Part shown: piece after piece, positions 8,266 to 22,500 of the stretch
Numbering within the stretch: the stretch's first letter is position 1
Layout of the letters: each line of letters opens with the position of its first letter
Source: Okeania sp. SIO2C9
Lineage (GTDB): Bacteria > Cyanobacteriota > Cyanobacteriia > Cyanobacteriales > Microcoleaceae
DNA: 64,000 nt
Direction: 5' to 3'
Assembly: GCF_010672455.1 (NCBI RefSeq)
Contig: NZ_JAAHGO010000004.1
Coordinates: 124,001-188,000, forward strand
Made by a program: the position numbers and the translations under genes
Notes under the pieces: generated by a model
The model's input: the letters and a program-made list of their open reading frames with translations, nothing else
What the model was told of the DNA's origin: nothing
Databases searched by the model: none

Positions 8266-11073
8266 CTACAACCCATCACCAATCAAAATAAATGGTGCCC
8301 AATAATAAGGATGTCTCAACCTTTTTGCCTCTTCTTCATTAATACTCCCATTTATCAAAGCTAGTTGTGCTTTTCGCAATGCTTCTGCTTTTGTGATATT
8401 GCCTATTTTCAAAGCTCGATAAAAATTAATCATCAGCACTTGGGTTCCTAGATCGTCAACTTGCCACAAACTTGCCAGAGATGTTTTCACTCCTGCACGT
8501 TGCATTTGATAACCTAACCCTAATATTTCTGAACCATCTTTTAAAATACCGCCTAATCCTGTTCGACAAGCACTCAAAACGGCTAAATCAATATTTGGTA
8601 AGGATAAGTTTGTAATGTCCCGCAAAGTTAAACGACTGCCATCACCAAATAAAATAAAAGAATCTTCTGGTTGCCCATTGACAAAATCTGCATGGGTGGC
8701 AAAATGTAGAATATTGTACTTATTAACCCGTGAAATAATTTCATTCCAATTGAAGGCTTCATTCAGTAGTTTTGTAGTGTTAGGAATCATCTTGGCTAAG
8801 GTCTCTACTTCTTCTCCTGCAAATTTTAATCCTGAGAATCTAAATTCTCTAGAACCCACAATAAATTTATAGTTTCCTTTACTAAAAGCTGCTGCTAATA
8901 CTCGGAGTTTACCTAGAGGTTTACTGTTGAAATTAGTCAAACTTGCTGCTGTAATATTGTTGATGTTAAACCTTTCTATTAACCATTTTTTTCCATCGTA
9001 TAAAGCTGCTATTGGAATATAACGTAATAAACCATCAGGAGCATAAATAATAGTTTTAGTTTGTGCTAAAAATAGCTCTGTTTCTAAAGGTTCTATTAAC
9101 CATTTGTATAACTGTTGACCTGCTGTTTGTGCTATCTCATTGCTAGTTATTTTTCTCGGGTATGTCAAAGCTCCTCTCAAGCCAATAATTGCATTTTTTA
9201 ACTGTTTTTTGTTAATTGGAACTGAACGATGTATTGGCAATCCTTGACTTTTTACTAAAACTAATTCTATCCTATCATCTAAAATTAAGGGATAAAGTAA
9301 TACAGCATTTTTCTTGATTTTGAGGATATTTTGCAATCTATTTAGATTCGTAATATCTATACTTTCTCCATCAGTTTTTTGTTTTAATTCCTGTATGATA
9401 TTGACGATATTTTTGTTGGAAATAAAGTTCTGAAATTCTGTTTCTATTTGCTGTTGTTCTGCTTCTAAATCATTAATACGTTGTTGTTGAGCTTTCGATC
9501 TATCCTTGAGTGATATATTCTGTAAATCTGTGAGTTCTTTGTTCACCTGTACTGCTTTATCTTGGATAGTGGTATAGTTATCTAATATTTCTTGTTCTTG
9601 AGGTAATAATTCTATTCCCATAGAAGTTTGTTCATTATCTTCTACATTGTTGAGGTAATTTTCTAGTTCTTGAACTTTCAATAAATCTAAAACCTGTTGA
9701 GCTTCTGTGACTCTGTTTTGCTGTAATAATAAATCTGCTAAACGACGATAAGTATCAGCAATTTTTTCGGCATAAGATTGCCGTTTATCCAGAGGAAAAT
9801 TTTGTAAATCTTGCCGAATTGCTTCTGTGACATTTACAGAGCTTTTATATAAAATAATTGCTACTTCTGGCTGTTTTTCTGCAGCTAATAAATCTCCTAT
9901 ATTACTTAAAGTTATTCTTTCACTAGCGCGATTGCCTACATTTCTTTGAATAGTTAAAGCTTGGCGATAGTAGTCTTCTGCTCGGGTATATTCTTTGAGG
10001 CTTTTATAAACTGTTCCGAGACTATCTAGGATACGTCCTTGTTCTGTTTTATTACCTATTTCCTGGAAAATTGTTAATGCTTGGTGCAAATATTCTAATG
10101 CTTTTTGGTATTCGTCTTTTTGGTCATAAACTAAGCCGATATTATTCAGGCTTTGCCCTATTCCTGCTTTGTCATTTATTTGTTCTCTAACTGTTAAAGC
10201 TTGTTGATAATATATTAATGCTTGAGCATATTTTTTTTGCAATTTATAGGTAAGCCCAATATTATTTATTGTATTTCCCTCGCCATTTTTGTTGTTATTT
10301 GCTTGATAAATTTCTAGAGCATTTTGATACCACTCTAAGGATTTTTCATACTGACCTAATTCCTGATAAATTAAGCCGATGTTGTTAGTAACTGCTGCCT
10401 CACCTTGAAAATTTTCTAATTCCTGGAATGTTTGTAGAGCTTGTTGATAATATTTTAATGCTGGAAAATACTGAGCTTGATTTTGATAAATTGCTGCTAT
10501 ATTATTCTGAGTTCCTCCAACTCTAACTAAATCTCCTAATTCTTGACGTATTGCTAAAGCTTGCTCCAAGTAATTTAAAGCTTGGTCATAATTTCCCTGG
10601 AGAAAATAAATAGCACCAATACTATTTAGATTACTACCAATACCTTGTTTGTCATTAATTTCACGACGTATTTTTAATGCTTGTTGATGATAATCTAATG
10701 CTTGGGGATAGTCAGTTAGTTTTTGATAAGTGGCTCCAATACTGTGAAGGGTTTCACTTATTTTTAGAAATAGAGATTGAGTAGAATTATCTGATAATCT
10801 GTATAATAATTGGAATATTTCTAAAGCTTTTTGATAAGTTTCTAAAGCTGCTTGATATTGACCATCATTGTAGAGCTGTTGACCTTGTTGATAAAGTTCT
10901 TCTGCTTCAGTTTGTTGTGGAGTTTGAGATATTAGCTGATTTTGAGGTTGATCAGCATTTAATACTTGAGGAAATACTGTTTCGTAGCATAAGTAAAAAG
11001 TTAAACTTAAGCAGCAGACTAGAAAAAAATTTATGAGTCTTTTAATTACTCTCCTTCCACTACTTTTTAACAT
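8266..11073 (-). CDS. TPR-CHAT protein (caspase-like peptidase family)
   Basis: A 935-residue protein. The N-terminal 40 residues contain a hydrophobic stretch (INFFLVCCLSLTFYLCYETVF), a signal peptide or anchor. Residues ~55-440 hold about eight 40-residue tetratricopeptide repeats of the type ALxYYQQALxIxxE...NNIGxxY. A coiled linker follows (~500-590). The C-terminal ~330 residues are a CHAT domain with the expected His in HFATHADF (~791) and Cys in VLSACRTGLG (~834), the dyad of clan CD peptidases. It ends with the family's HPYYWAPFILIGDG motif. CHAT-TPR proteins elsewhere act as regulated proteases, some in defence; the substrate here is unknown. Transcription runs leftward, with the small TPR gene upstream. 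Confidence 0.92.
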   Translation of the reverse strand: MLKSSGRRVIKRLINFFLVCCLSLTFYLCYETVFPQVLNADQPQNQLISQTPQQTEAEELYQQGQQLYNDGQYQAALETYQKALEIFQLLYRLSDNSTQSLFLKISETLHSIGATYQKLTDYPQALDYHQQALKIRREINDKQGIGSNLNSIGAIYFLQGNYDQALNYLEQALAIRQELGDLVRVGGTQNNIAAIYQNQAQYFPALKYYQQALQTFQELENFQGEAAVTNNIGLIYQELGQYEKSLEWYQNALEIYQANNNKNGEGNTINNIGLTYKLQKKYAQALIYYQQALTVREQINDKAGIGQSLNNIGLVYDQKDEYQKALEYLHQALTIFQEIGNKTEQGRILDSLGTVYKSLKEYTRAEDYYRQALTIQRNVGNRASERITLSNIGDLLAAEKQPEVAIILYKSSVNVTEAIRQDLQNFPLDKRQSYAEKIADTYRRLADLLLQQNRVTEAQQVLDLLKVQELENYLNNVEDNEQTSMGIELLPQEQEILDNYTTIQDKAVQVNKELTDLQNISLKDRSKAQQQRINDLEAEQQQIETEFQNFISNKNIVNIIQELKQKTDGESIDITNLNRLQNILKIKKNAVLLYPLILDDRIELVLVKSQGLPIHRSVPINKKQLKNAIIGLRGALTYPRKITSNEIAQTAGQQLYKWLIEPLETELFLAQTKTIIYAPDGLLRYIPIAALYDGKKWLIERFNINNITAASLTNFNSKPLGKLRVLAAAFSKGNYKFIVGSREFRFSGLKFAGEEVETLAKMIPNTTKLLNEAFNWNEIISRVNKYNILHFATHADFVNGQPEDSFILFGDGSRLTLRDITNLSLPNIDLAVLSACRTGLGGILKDGSEILGLGYQMQRAGVKTSLASLWQVDDLGTQVLMINFYRALKIGNITKAEALRKAQLALINGSINEEEAKRLRHPYYWAPFILIGDGL

Positions 11074-11119
11074 TTTTTTTATTTTTTATTTTTTTCAGCT
11101 TTAACAATTACCAAATAAG

Positions 11120-11253
11120 ATCATGTCCGGATAATTAGCGTTCAAAAAAACTTTCTCCTTTTCCTCCTCTTTCTTGTTTCTTCTTTCTTGTTTATTCTCT
11201 CCTGACTCCTGAGGAATTAGTCGTTTATTTATAAGTATTCAACCGGACATGAT
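11120..11253. repeat. inverted-repeat element D, copy 2
   Basis: Termini ATCATGTCCGG and CCGGACATGAT are perfect inverted repeats. The interior is a CTTTCTCC-type pyrimidine tract plus ACTCCTG heptamers. The left half (CCGGATAATTAG, then AAAAAACTTTCTCC) recurs at 13451-13480. Confidence 0.7.
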
Positions 11254-11296
11254 ATAATCAACGTTTGATATTAATTAATTGACAAGTCTATTTAAG

Positions 11297-11854
11297 TTAT
11301 TCTGATTCTTTTTTGCCATCTTCATCGAATAAAAGAGTTACGCTGCCAGAGTCTTCTTCCTCTTTATCCCATCCTTTACAGTATTGAAGAGCATTAAATC
11401 CATCTTTGTTGAGATATGTTCTTCCTCCTGGTGTTCTACATAAATATTTCTGAATAATTGTAGCTGTATTGGGATTTCCAACTTCTTCAGCTACTCCTAT
11501 AACTTCCCAATAATAATCTAAAGCTTTCTCACCTTTGCCTAGTTTTTCGTACATTACTCCTACATAGAATAAAGCACGACTTTCTGCAAGTAAATCCCCT
11601 TTGTCTCGTCGTAGTTTTAATACCTGCTGAAATTTTTCTAATGCTTGTTCGTATCGATAGTTTTGATAATGTTTCTCTCCCTCTTTTAACAACCTACCTA
11701 TTTCAGATTGATTATTAGAGCTGCTATAAGAAATATCTTGAGCAAATACAGGTGAAATTTTCCACTTTTGTCCTTGAAGTAACCCCTCAAAGCTAGGGAA
11801 ACTTAAGGCTAAAGTAGTAGCGATAACTCCTAGATAGTTTATCCAATAACGCAT
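11297..11854 (-). CDS. small secreted-type TPR protein
   Basis: A 185-residue protein with an N-terminal hydrophobic segment ending PVFAQD, a likely signal peptide with AQ-D cleavage. Two tetratricopeptide units follow: GEKHYQNYRYEQALEKF (~58) and ALFYVGVMYEKLGKGEKAL (~95). The C-terminus is acidic (DKEEEDSGSVTLLFDEDGKK). It lies 223 bp upstream of the TPR-CHAT gene on the same strand with an element D between, so co-transcription is possible. It may be an accessory to the CHAT protein, but the sequence shows only a generic interaction scaffold. Confidence 0.75.
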   Translation of the reverse strand: MRYWINYLGVIATTLALSFPSFEGLLQGQKWKISPVFAQDISYSSSNNQSEIGRLLKEGEKHYQNYRYEQALEKFQQVLKLRRDKGDLLAESRALFYVGVMYEKLGKGEKALDYYWEVIGVAEEVGNPNTATIIQKYLCRTPGGRTYLNKDGFNALQYCKGWDKEEEDSGSVTLLFDEDGKKESE

Positions 11855-13576
<1,722 letters not shown>

Positions 13577-16500
13577 CTAGATAGCTGAAGCAAAAAACAT
13601 ACTATCTAGTAAACTATCAATGCTAGTAATGTCCCCAACTAACTGAGTTTCAGGCATAGATGCTGGACTTATTTGACTAAAGGAGCGGTCACTGTCTCCC
13701 TTTGGTTGTAATGTAAACTGCAAATTATCAATACCAATTTCCGTAGATTCACTGCCAATGGCAATAAACTGCGTATTCTCTGGAATTGAAATACCTTGAC
13801 GGCTAAAGTTAGTAAAATTATTTGGTTGGCCAGGAACCGGAATAGTCCGACTTAAAGTTGCTCCTTGGCCAATATCTTGACGACTTTCATTGAAAAACCT
13901 CACATTGTGACTTCTGTTAGGAGAAGCATAGTCCAACGAAAAATTACCAAACTCAATTTCACCTATCCGCTCGATAACTTCAGCTAAATCAATGACAATA
14001 GCATCTAACTCAAACCCGAATTGTCGGTCTGGTATATCGTAGGCAATAACAGTATCATTGTTAGTAGTACCATCAAATCTTCCTTGTCCTCCTTGATTCC
14101 TACTTACTAAAGCTACAGTATTAGCAGAAAATCGCAGGTTCGCAGGACCTTGAGGGGGATTAACTTGAACAGACCTCACAAAATCAAAATTGTTAAATTC
14201 ACCATCAAAACCCAAAACCCTAGTAGTAAAAGGTGGAGGTGGTGGGGATATAATTTCATCATCATCAATAATTTCTAAAGTAGCAGGTTGACCAACAGTT
14301 GCCCCACCTGTAGCGTTACTTAAACTTAAATTGACAGTTTCCGTATTTTCGACTGAGTTGTCATTCACAATAGGAATATTAATAGTTTGTTGGGTTTGCT
14401 CATCTGCAAAGAAAATAGTTTCAGGAACAGGGTTGCCATAATCAATATCTTGAATAGCTGTACCATTGGAAAGGTTAATATTGGCACTAACTACTCCATC
14501 ATTTCCAGCAGTACGAATTACTGTCACTGTAGCAGTGGGTTCATTTTCTGTAACGCTAAAAGTGGGGTTGCTAAATTGGAGAGTACCTGGGTTGGCAATG
14601 CTATAACCAAAGTCAATATTATTGAGGTTTTCTCCAGAAGATAGGGTGACAGAAAACTCTTGAGTTGTGAGAGTAGCATCAGTTTGAGGAGTAATTGTTC
14701 TGACGGTATAAGTATTTGGTAATAAGTTAGATAAAGTGTAGATACCAGACTGGTTTGTAACTGCTGTTTGTTCGTTGGGGTCAGGAATGCCATTTTGATT
14801 GGTATCTATAAAAACTGTGACATTTGCTAATGCTGTTTCTCCTGGTTCGAGAAAACCATTTTGGTTAGTGTCGTTAAATGTAATTCCACTAATACTGCCG
14901 GAAGGTGGGGAGTCTACAGTCACATTAACTGTAGCGCTAGAGTTGGGAGTATTATTATTGCCATCTGAAATTTGATAAGTGAAAGTATCTGTTCCGCTGA
15001 ACCCTGGTAATGGGGTGTAGATAATTTGGTTATTGTTAATAGTGGCGTTATTTCCTGCGGTGGTTAAATTATCTACCACAATAATATTGAGAGATTCTCC
15101 TGTATCGTTCTCTAAGACATCTATAGTTATGGGAATATTTGCAGTAGTAGAAGCTGTGTCATTTTCTGCACTTGGAATTATTTGGTTTGGTGTTACTGTT
15201 ATGGTAACTGTAGCGCTAGAGTTGGGAGTATTATTATTGCCATCTGAAATTTGATAAGTGAAAGTATCTGTTCCACTGAAACCTGGTAATGGGGTGTAGA
15301 TAATTTGGTTATTGTTAATAGTGGCGTTATTTCCTGCGGTGGTTAAATTATCTACCACAATAATATTGAGAGATTCTCCTGTATCGTTCTCTAAGACATC
15401 TATAGTTATGGGAATATTTGCAGTAGTAGAAGCTGTGTCATTTTCTGCACTTGGAATTATTTGGTTTGGTGTTACTGTTATGGTAACTGTAGCGCTAGAG
15501 TTGGGAGTATTATTATTGCCATCTGAAATTTGATAAGTGAAAGTATCTGTTCCACTGAAACCTGGTAATGGGGTGTAGATAATTTGGTTATTGTTAATAG
15601 TGGCGTTATTTCCTGCGGTGGTTAAATTATCTACCACAATAATATTGAGAGATTCTCCTGTATCGTTCTCTAAGACATCTATAGTTATGGGAATATTTGC
15701 AGTAGTAGAAGCTGTGTCATTTTCTGCACTTGGAATTATTTGGTTTGGTACATCGTAGGCAAAGTTAATATTACTAACACTTTCACCAGCAGGAATAGTT
15801 ACAGGAAATGGAAACTCTTGAAAAGGTAGGTCGGGAGAACGAATTGCTGTGAGAGTATATTCAATATTTGCTGGTAAATTGGAAAAGTTGTAAATACCTG
15901 ATGAGTCGGTAACAGTTGTTTGTTGGATCGGAATATCGTTCTCAATGTCACTGAGAGTTACAGTAACATTATTGAGTCCAGTTTCCCCAGGGTCGAGAAT
16001 ATCATTATCATTTAGGTCGTCAAATACTGTACCGCTGATACTACCTGGAGGGAGGGAGTCAACTGTAACGGTAACAGTGGCAGGTTCGGAAATATTTTCT
16101 TCGGGGTCAATAATAGTGTAGGTAAATGTGTCTTCACCGATCGCTTCTGGTAATGGCGTGTAGGTAATTGTACCATTGTTGTTATTAGCGATCGCTCCAT
16201 TGTTGGGGTCGGTTGTTGCCAAAATTTCTACCGGACTACCTTGGGGGTCAATGTCATTTTCGAGAACATTAATAGTTACAGGGTTACCTTGAGTTGTCGT
16301 GGCAGTATCAGAGTTAGCTATTGGACGCTGTTCTTCTGGTGAGAGGACATTAATAGTAACGGTGGCGATGTCTGTGTTATTATTACCGTCGCTAATAGTA
16401 TAGGTAAATGTGTCTTCACCTATGAACCCGTCGGGAGGAGTATATAATAAGGTGGAATTTCCATTTTCATCGGTACTGAGAGTAACTGTACCACCTGCTG

Positions 16501-19500
16501 TAGAGTTTTCATTAAAATCAATAATATTAAGCTGGTCGAGTTCGGGGTCTGTATCGTTATCTAGGACATCTATATTTATCTGGTTATTAACTGTAGTGAG
16601 AGCTGTATCATCTACAGCGTCTGGAGCTAAATTTTCAATTTCGCTATCAATAATATTGACAGGGAGTATATTATCACTAGGAATATCATCTATAGTAAAT
16701 GGTACATTTGCGCCATTATAGCTTTGGTCATCACTGCTAATAGTATGGGTAATATTGCTAATGTCAGGATCTTCTATTTCATCATCTACTACTTCATCAT
16801 CATCTACTGCTGTAACAGTAACGGTTTGAGGAGTTAAGTCATTAAATGTAAGATTAATTGTATTGCTTAGTGTTTCGTCAGCATCACTGATAACTGTCTG
16901 ACCATCTGAAGTAATTGTAATATTAACTGGATCGGTAGGAATACTATTAAGAGCAATTTCATAAGTATCACTCGTAGTTCCTTCCTCTCCAACATCAGTA
17001 CTGCCATCTGTTTGAGTAATAGAAATTCCGGCAATATTGGTAGTGTTGCCGAAATTAATATTGGTGAAATTTTCCCCAGCAGCAGTAATAGTAATTGGTG
17101 TTTCTGGAGCAAGAGTCGGTCTGAAACCTTCTGGTACAACTTCCCGAACAGTGTATCTATCAGGGTTGAGGTTACTGAAACTATAATTCCCTAAATTATC
17201 TGTAATTTGAAATGGTTCGTCTAGGTCAAATTCTCCGTTTTCGTCTAGGTCTAGGTAAATTGTTACACCCGCTAACCCTGGTTCCCCTGCATCAAAAACC
17301 CCATCACTCTCGAGGTCGTTGAATTTTATCCCACTGATGCTACCTACAGGTATTATTTGAGATGTTTCAACTGCACCAATATCTGCAATAGCTGTACCAT
17401 CTCCATTTCCATCAATAGGTCGCCCAATTCCTCTCTGATCCAAATCGAAAGTATTACTCGGAGCAGCATCAATAGCAGGACTACCAGGAATTAAGTTATG
17501 GGTTTCCGTCGGACCACCATTATTTTGTAGAGCAGTTTCTACTACAGACTCGATGGGAACATCTATAACATTCTCAATGCCCAAAAAACTTCCTGATACA
17601 TTATTGCTATTATTCCCCACAATAATACTTTGCTCAATTCGAGTAGCACCACCTGCTATAAACAGACCACCACCGTCGCTAGCTGTATTTAAAACAATTG
17701 TGTTGCTAACAATATCGCTAATTGATGCTGGAGTATTTATATATATTCCTCCACCTAAACCAATACTTGTATTGCCCGAAATTGTACTATTATTAACTGT
17801 CAGTTCGCCATCAGCACCACCTTGACTAGATATAGCACCACCATTACCACTACTGTTATTACCAGATACGGTGCTATTGTTGACTGTGAGTAAACCGTCC
17901 CTGTTAGAAATACCACCACCATTAAATCCTTGACTATTCCTGATGGTACTATTATTTATCGTGACAATACCACCAATATTTCTGATACCTCCTCCTTCTT
18001 CCTCGCCAAAAACAAATCCATCAGCGATCGCTAAATCATTAATAGTAACTGTTGATTCTTGAATATCAAAAACACGACTGTCATTATTACCGCTAATAGT
18101 CAGATTATTTGCTCCTAGACCATTAATAATAATATTGCTAGTAATATCTAGTTCAGCATTTGACAGAGTAATTGTTTCACCGGATAAATTAGACTCAAAT
18201 TCAATTGTATTTTCACCAGGGAAAGCATTAGCTTCTTCAATTGCTGCTCTCAATGTAACTATATTATCCCCAAGAGCAGTTTCAACTATTCCATTTCCGG
18301 GAATAAGGTCTCCTGCATCCCTCGTATCATTAACGATGAAGGAACTAACCTCAATATTAGCAATATTAAAATTTGGAAAATTGGTAGATGCAACATCAAC
18401 CGTAATAGTAGGAATTGGAGCAGCTTGAATAAAATCAGGAGGTGGAATATCCCTAATATTATATGTATCTGGGAGTAGACTAATATTATTAAAGGAATAG
18501 AAACCAAAAGCATCTGTTACTGCTGTCGGTTCATCGTTGTCGGGAAAATTATTATTATTGATATCAATATAGACAGTAACTCCTGGTAAACTCGGTTCAC
18601 CAATATCTAAGTTGCCATCATTGTCGAGGTCGTTGAATTTTGTACCGCTAATATTGACCAATAGTTCTGTTTCTATCTGAGATGCTTCAAACGCACCAAC
18701 ATCAACAACTGCTATACCATCTCCATCACCATCAAGAGTCCGGGGAAAACCATTACCACGTTGGTCAAATTGTACTCCAGGCAGAATATTAGCATTATTT
18801 CCCCCATCAATGGCAGGGTTATTAATATCCTGAATTAAAGCATGGGTTAACGTCAAACCACCATTATTTCCTAAATTTGGCTCGAGTACAGAACTCACTG
18901 GAACCTGCAATACTTCACTAGGAGCAAAACCGCTACTGCCAATAATATCGCCAACTAGGTTAGAATCATTGCTATTAAAAACTCCTACTAAAGTGTCGTT
19001 TAAATTCTCTGAAACATCCGACAGAATAATTGTTGATGAAGCATCAAAATTTCCAGCAATAATACTGTTGCTAACATTAGCAGTCCCACTATTAGCAATT
19101 CCACCACCATTGCCAATATTATCGCGGTCATTGTCAGCAATATTTTGAGTAATAGTACTGTTAGTAATTGTGGCAGTAGCTCCAACAAAGTTAATCCCAT
19201 CATAGAAAGTATTACGACCATTATTATAAATACCACCACCACTAGCATTTGCACTGTTGCCAGAAATAGTACTGTCAGTCACTGTAACCGTACCATCATT
19301 AGCAATACCACCACCACTAGCATTTGCACTGTTGCCAGAAATAGTACTGTCAGTCACTGTAACCGTACCATCATTATTGATACCGCCACCAAAACGACTA
19401 GCAACATTTTCAGAAATAGTACTATTATTAACTGTAGCTGTACCATCATTATCGATACCGCCTCCATCAAAACCGGAAGTATTTCCAGAAATAGTACTAT

Positions 19501-22500
19501 TAGTAACTGTAGCAATACCATCGTTATCAATACCACCACCACTTAGTTCAGCATTTGTAGCTATGTTATTACTGATGGTAGTGTTATTTACTTCTAGGAC
19601 ACCTGTATTAACTAAAATAGAATTGCCATAAGCATCAGGAGCGAAAGTATTATCATTAATGATACCAGCTCCAAAACTAGCAGTGTTATTGGAAATGAGA
19701 CTATTGGCGATCGTTAAAGTGCCACCTTGAGTATAGACTCCACCTCCTGAAAGAGCTGTATTACCTGTGACTGTACTATTTGCTAATGTCACATTCCCTT
19801 CAATATTTCTGATACCTCCTCCACCTTCGTTACCAACTACTCCATCAGTAATAGTTAGACCGCTAATATTAACTGTTGGCGATACAGTATCTAATTGCAA
19901 GGCATTCAAAATTGGAGCGTCAATTATTGGTGGTTGAGGTGCTTGAATATTGAAAACACGACTAGCATTATTACCGCTAATAGTAAGATTATTTGCTCCT
20001 AACCCATTAATAATAATATCGCTAGTAATATCTAATTGAGTATTTAGAGTAATTGTTTGACCAAATAATAAATTCGGGTCGAAGTCTATTATATTCTCAC
20101 CCGGTGAGAAGTTCGCTTGTTCGATAGCAGACCTGAGCGTAACTACACCCGTTGCTGTTAGGGGAACTCCATCATTTAAGTCAGCATCTCCTTCATCCCC
20201 TATGCTGTTAACAATAAAAGCACCAACAGGAGACTGTTGAAAATTTCCCAAATTGATATTAGAGATATTTTGGTCTGCTGCTACTGTAACAATAGGGTCT
20301 GGTGTAGTTTGAGTGAAACCTGTTTGTTGTACTTCCCTAACTGTGTAATTTCCTACGGGGATATTATTAATGATATAGCTGCCGTCTGTATTAGTTATAG
20401 CATTTGGTTCGTCTAACTCAAAAATATTATTATTATTCTGGTCTAGGTAAATTCTGAATCCTGGTAAACCTAATTCTTCTGGGTCTTGAAACCCACTTTG
20501 GTTATCATCTTGGAATTTTACCCCACTGATACTGCCTAACTCTGATGACTGAAAATTTCCCAAATTGATATTAGAGATATTTTGGTCTGCTGCTACTGTA
20601 ACAATAGGGTCTGGTGTAGTTTGAGTGAAACCTGTTTGTTGTACTTCCCTAACTGTGTAATTTCCTACGGGGATATTATTAATGATATAGCTGCCGTCTG
20701 TATTAGTTATAGCATTTGGTTCGTCTAACTCAAAAATATTATTATTATTCTGGTCTAGGTAAATTCTGAATCCTGGTAAACCTAATTCTTCTGGGTCTTG
20801 AAACCCACTTTGGTTATCATCTTGGAATTTCACCCCACTGATACTGCCTAACTCTGATGACTGAAAATTTCCCAAATTAATATTAGAAATATTTTGGTCT
20901 GCTGCTACTGTAACAATAGGGTCTGGTGTAGTTTGAGTAAAACCTGTTTGTTGTACTTCCCTAACTGTGTAATTTCCTACGGGGATATTATTAATGATAT
21001 AGCTGCCATCTGTATTTGTTATGGCGCTGGGTTCATTTGCATCTAGGATATTACTGTTGTCAAGATCAACATAAATAGTAAACCCTTCTAGTGGGGGTTC
21101 ACCTGGATCGAAGAAACCATCACCATTGAGGTCGTTGAATTTTGTACCACTAATACTGCCACTCTGGGCAATATCGGCAATATTAGCAATATCTATATTT
21201 GTAAAAGTGGTAGATCCAGAGTTAACCGTAATAGTAGGAGCTGCAACAGTTTGAGTGAAACCAACAGGTGGAATATCTCTAATACTATATGTACCAAGGT
21301 CTAAGCTGATGTTTTCAAACAAGTATGACCCTTCACTATCTGTTACTACTGTCGGTTCATCGTTGTCTAAAACTTGATTATCATTAATATCGATGTAGAT
21401 AGTAACTCCTGTCAAACCAGGTTCGCCAAAGCCTAAAATACTATTAAAATCTAAAACACCGTTGTTGTTGATGTCGTTGAATTTTGTACCACTAATTTGC
21501 AGGTTTGTAGGTTCTTGGGAACCAGTGACTTGTAGGCTGAAAATCTGCGTATCTGTAGTGTCACTGGGGTCGCTAACTGTAAGTTCAATATCGCTGTTAC
21601 CTATATCTTGATCTGTAGGTGTACCTGTTAATGTAGCTGTACCATTTCCATTGTCATTAAATTCTAACCAACCAGGTATGTTACTGGAGCTAATATTTAT
21701 CTGGTCTTCGTCTACATCATTGGCAGTAATTTGGTAAGTGTATAGTTGACCTACTGTAGCTGTTGTTGGCGCTCCACTCGTGAATACTGGGTTATCGTTA
21801 ACTGGAGTGACATTGATGTTGAGAGTGTATGTTTCTTGACTGTTGAGTCCACCACTGTCAGTGACCCGGAATTCTAGGTTGGTGTAATTATTGCCGAACT
21901 CATTATGGTTGGGGGTGTAGAAAATGTCTTCAAGAACACCCTCGTTTGTGAATGTTTCCTGTCGTCCTAATTCTGGAGTTCTGGTTATGTTGAAGTTGCT
22001 GAAAAAGTCACCATCTTCATCTCGAAAGTTGAAAATTGATGTATTAAATTGAAAGGTAGTATCTTCTTCTATTGTAATCTCAGCATCTGCTGCAGTTGGG
22101 GGTGTATCTGTACTTCTTTCCCCGACATTAATATTAATTGTGTATTCTACACTATCAGCTTGACCGTCATTAACTGTAAATGTGAATTCATCGATGTTAT
22201 TGCCTGCAGGAGTTGGTTCTATACTATATACCAGTTGGTCGATGTCACTAACGGGGATGGGGTTAGTGACTGGTTCATCGTTGAGAGTAAGACTGCCTAA
22301 ATTTGGTTCTTGGGCGATCGTAATACTTGCTAGGTTGTCTCCATCTACATCTACGATAGGAAAGTTGCTTTCTTGGAATTGGAATTGTCCAGTGATATTT
22401 GCTTCAAAGCGAATATTATCATCTGTACTTACGGGAGGATCATTAACTGAATTGACGTTGATGGTGATTGTTACTTGATTGCTACTTTCTGTACCATCGT

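Noticed and set aside
19000-19631. Several open frames on both strands inside the DUF4347 gene
   Set aside because: They are shadows produced by the low-complexity beta-helix repeats; the long minus-strand frame is the real one.
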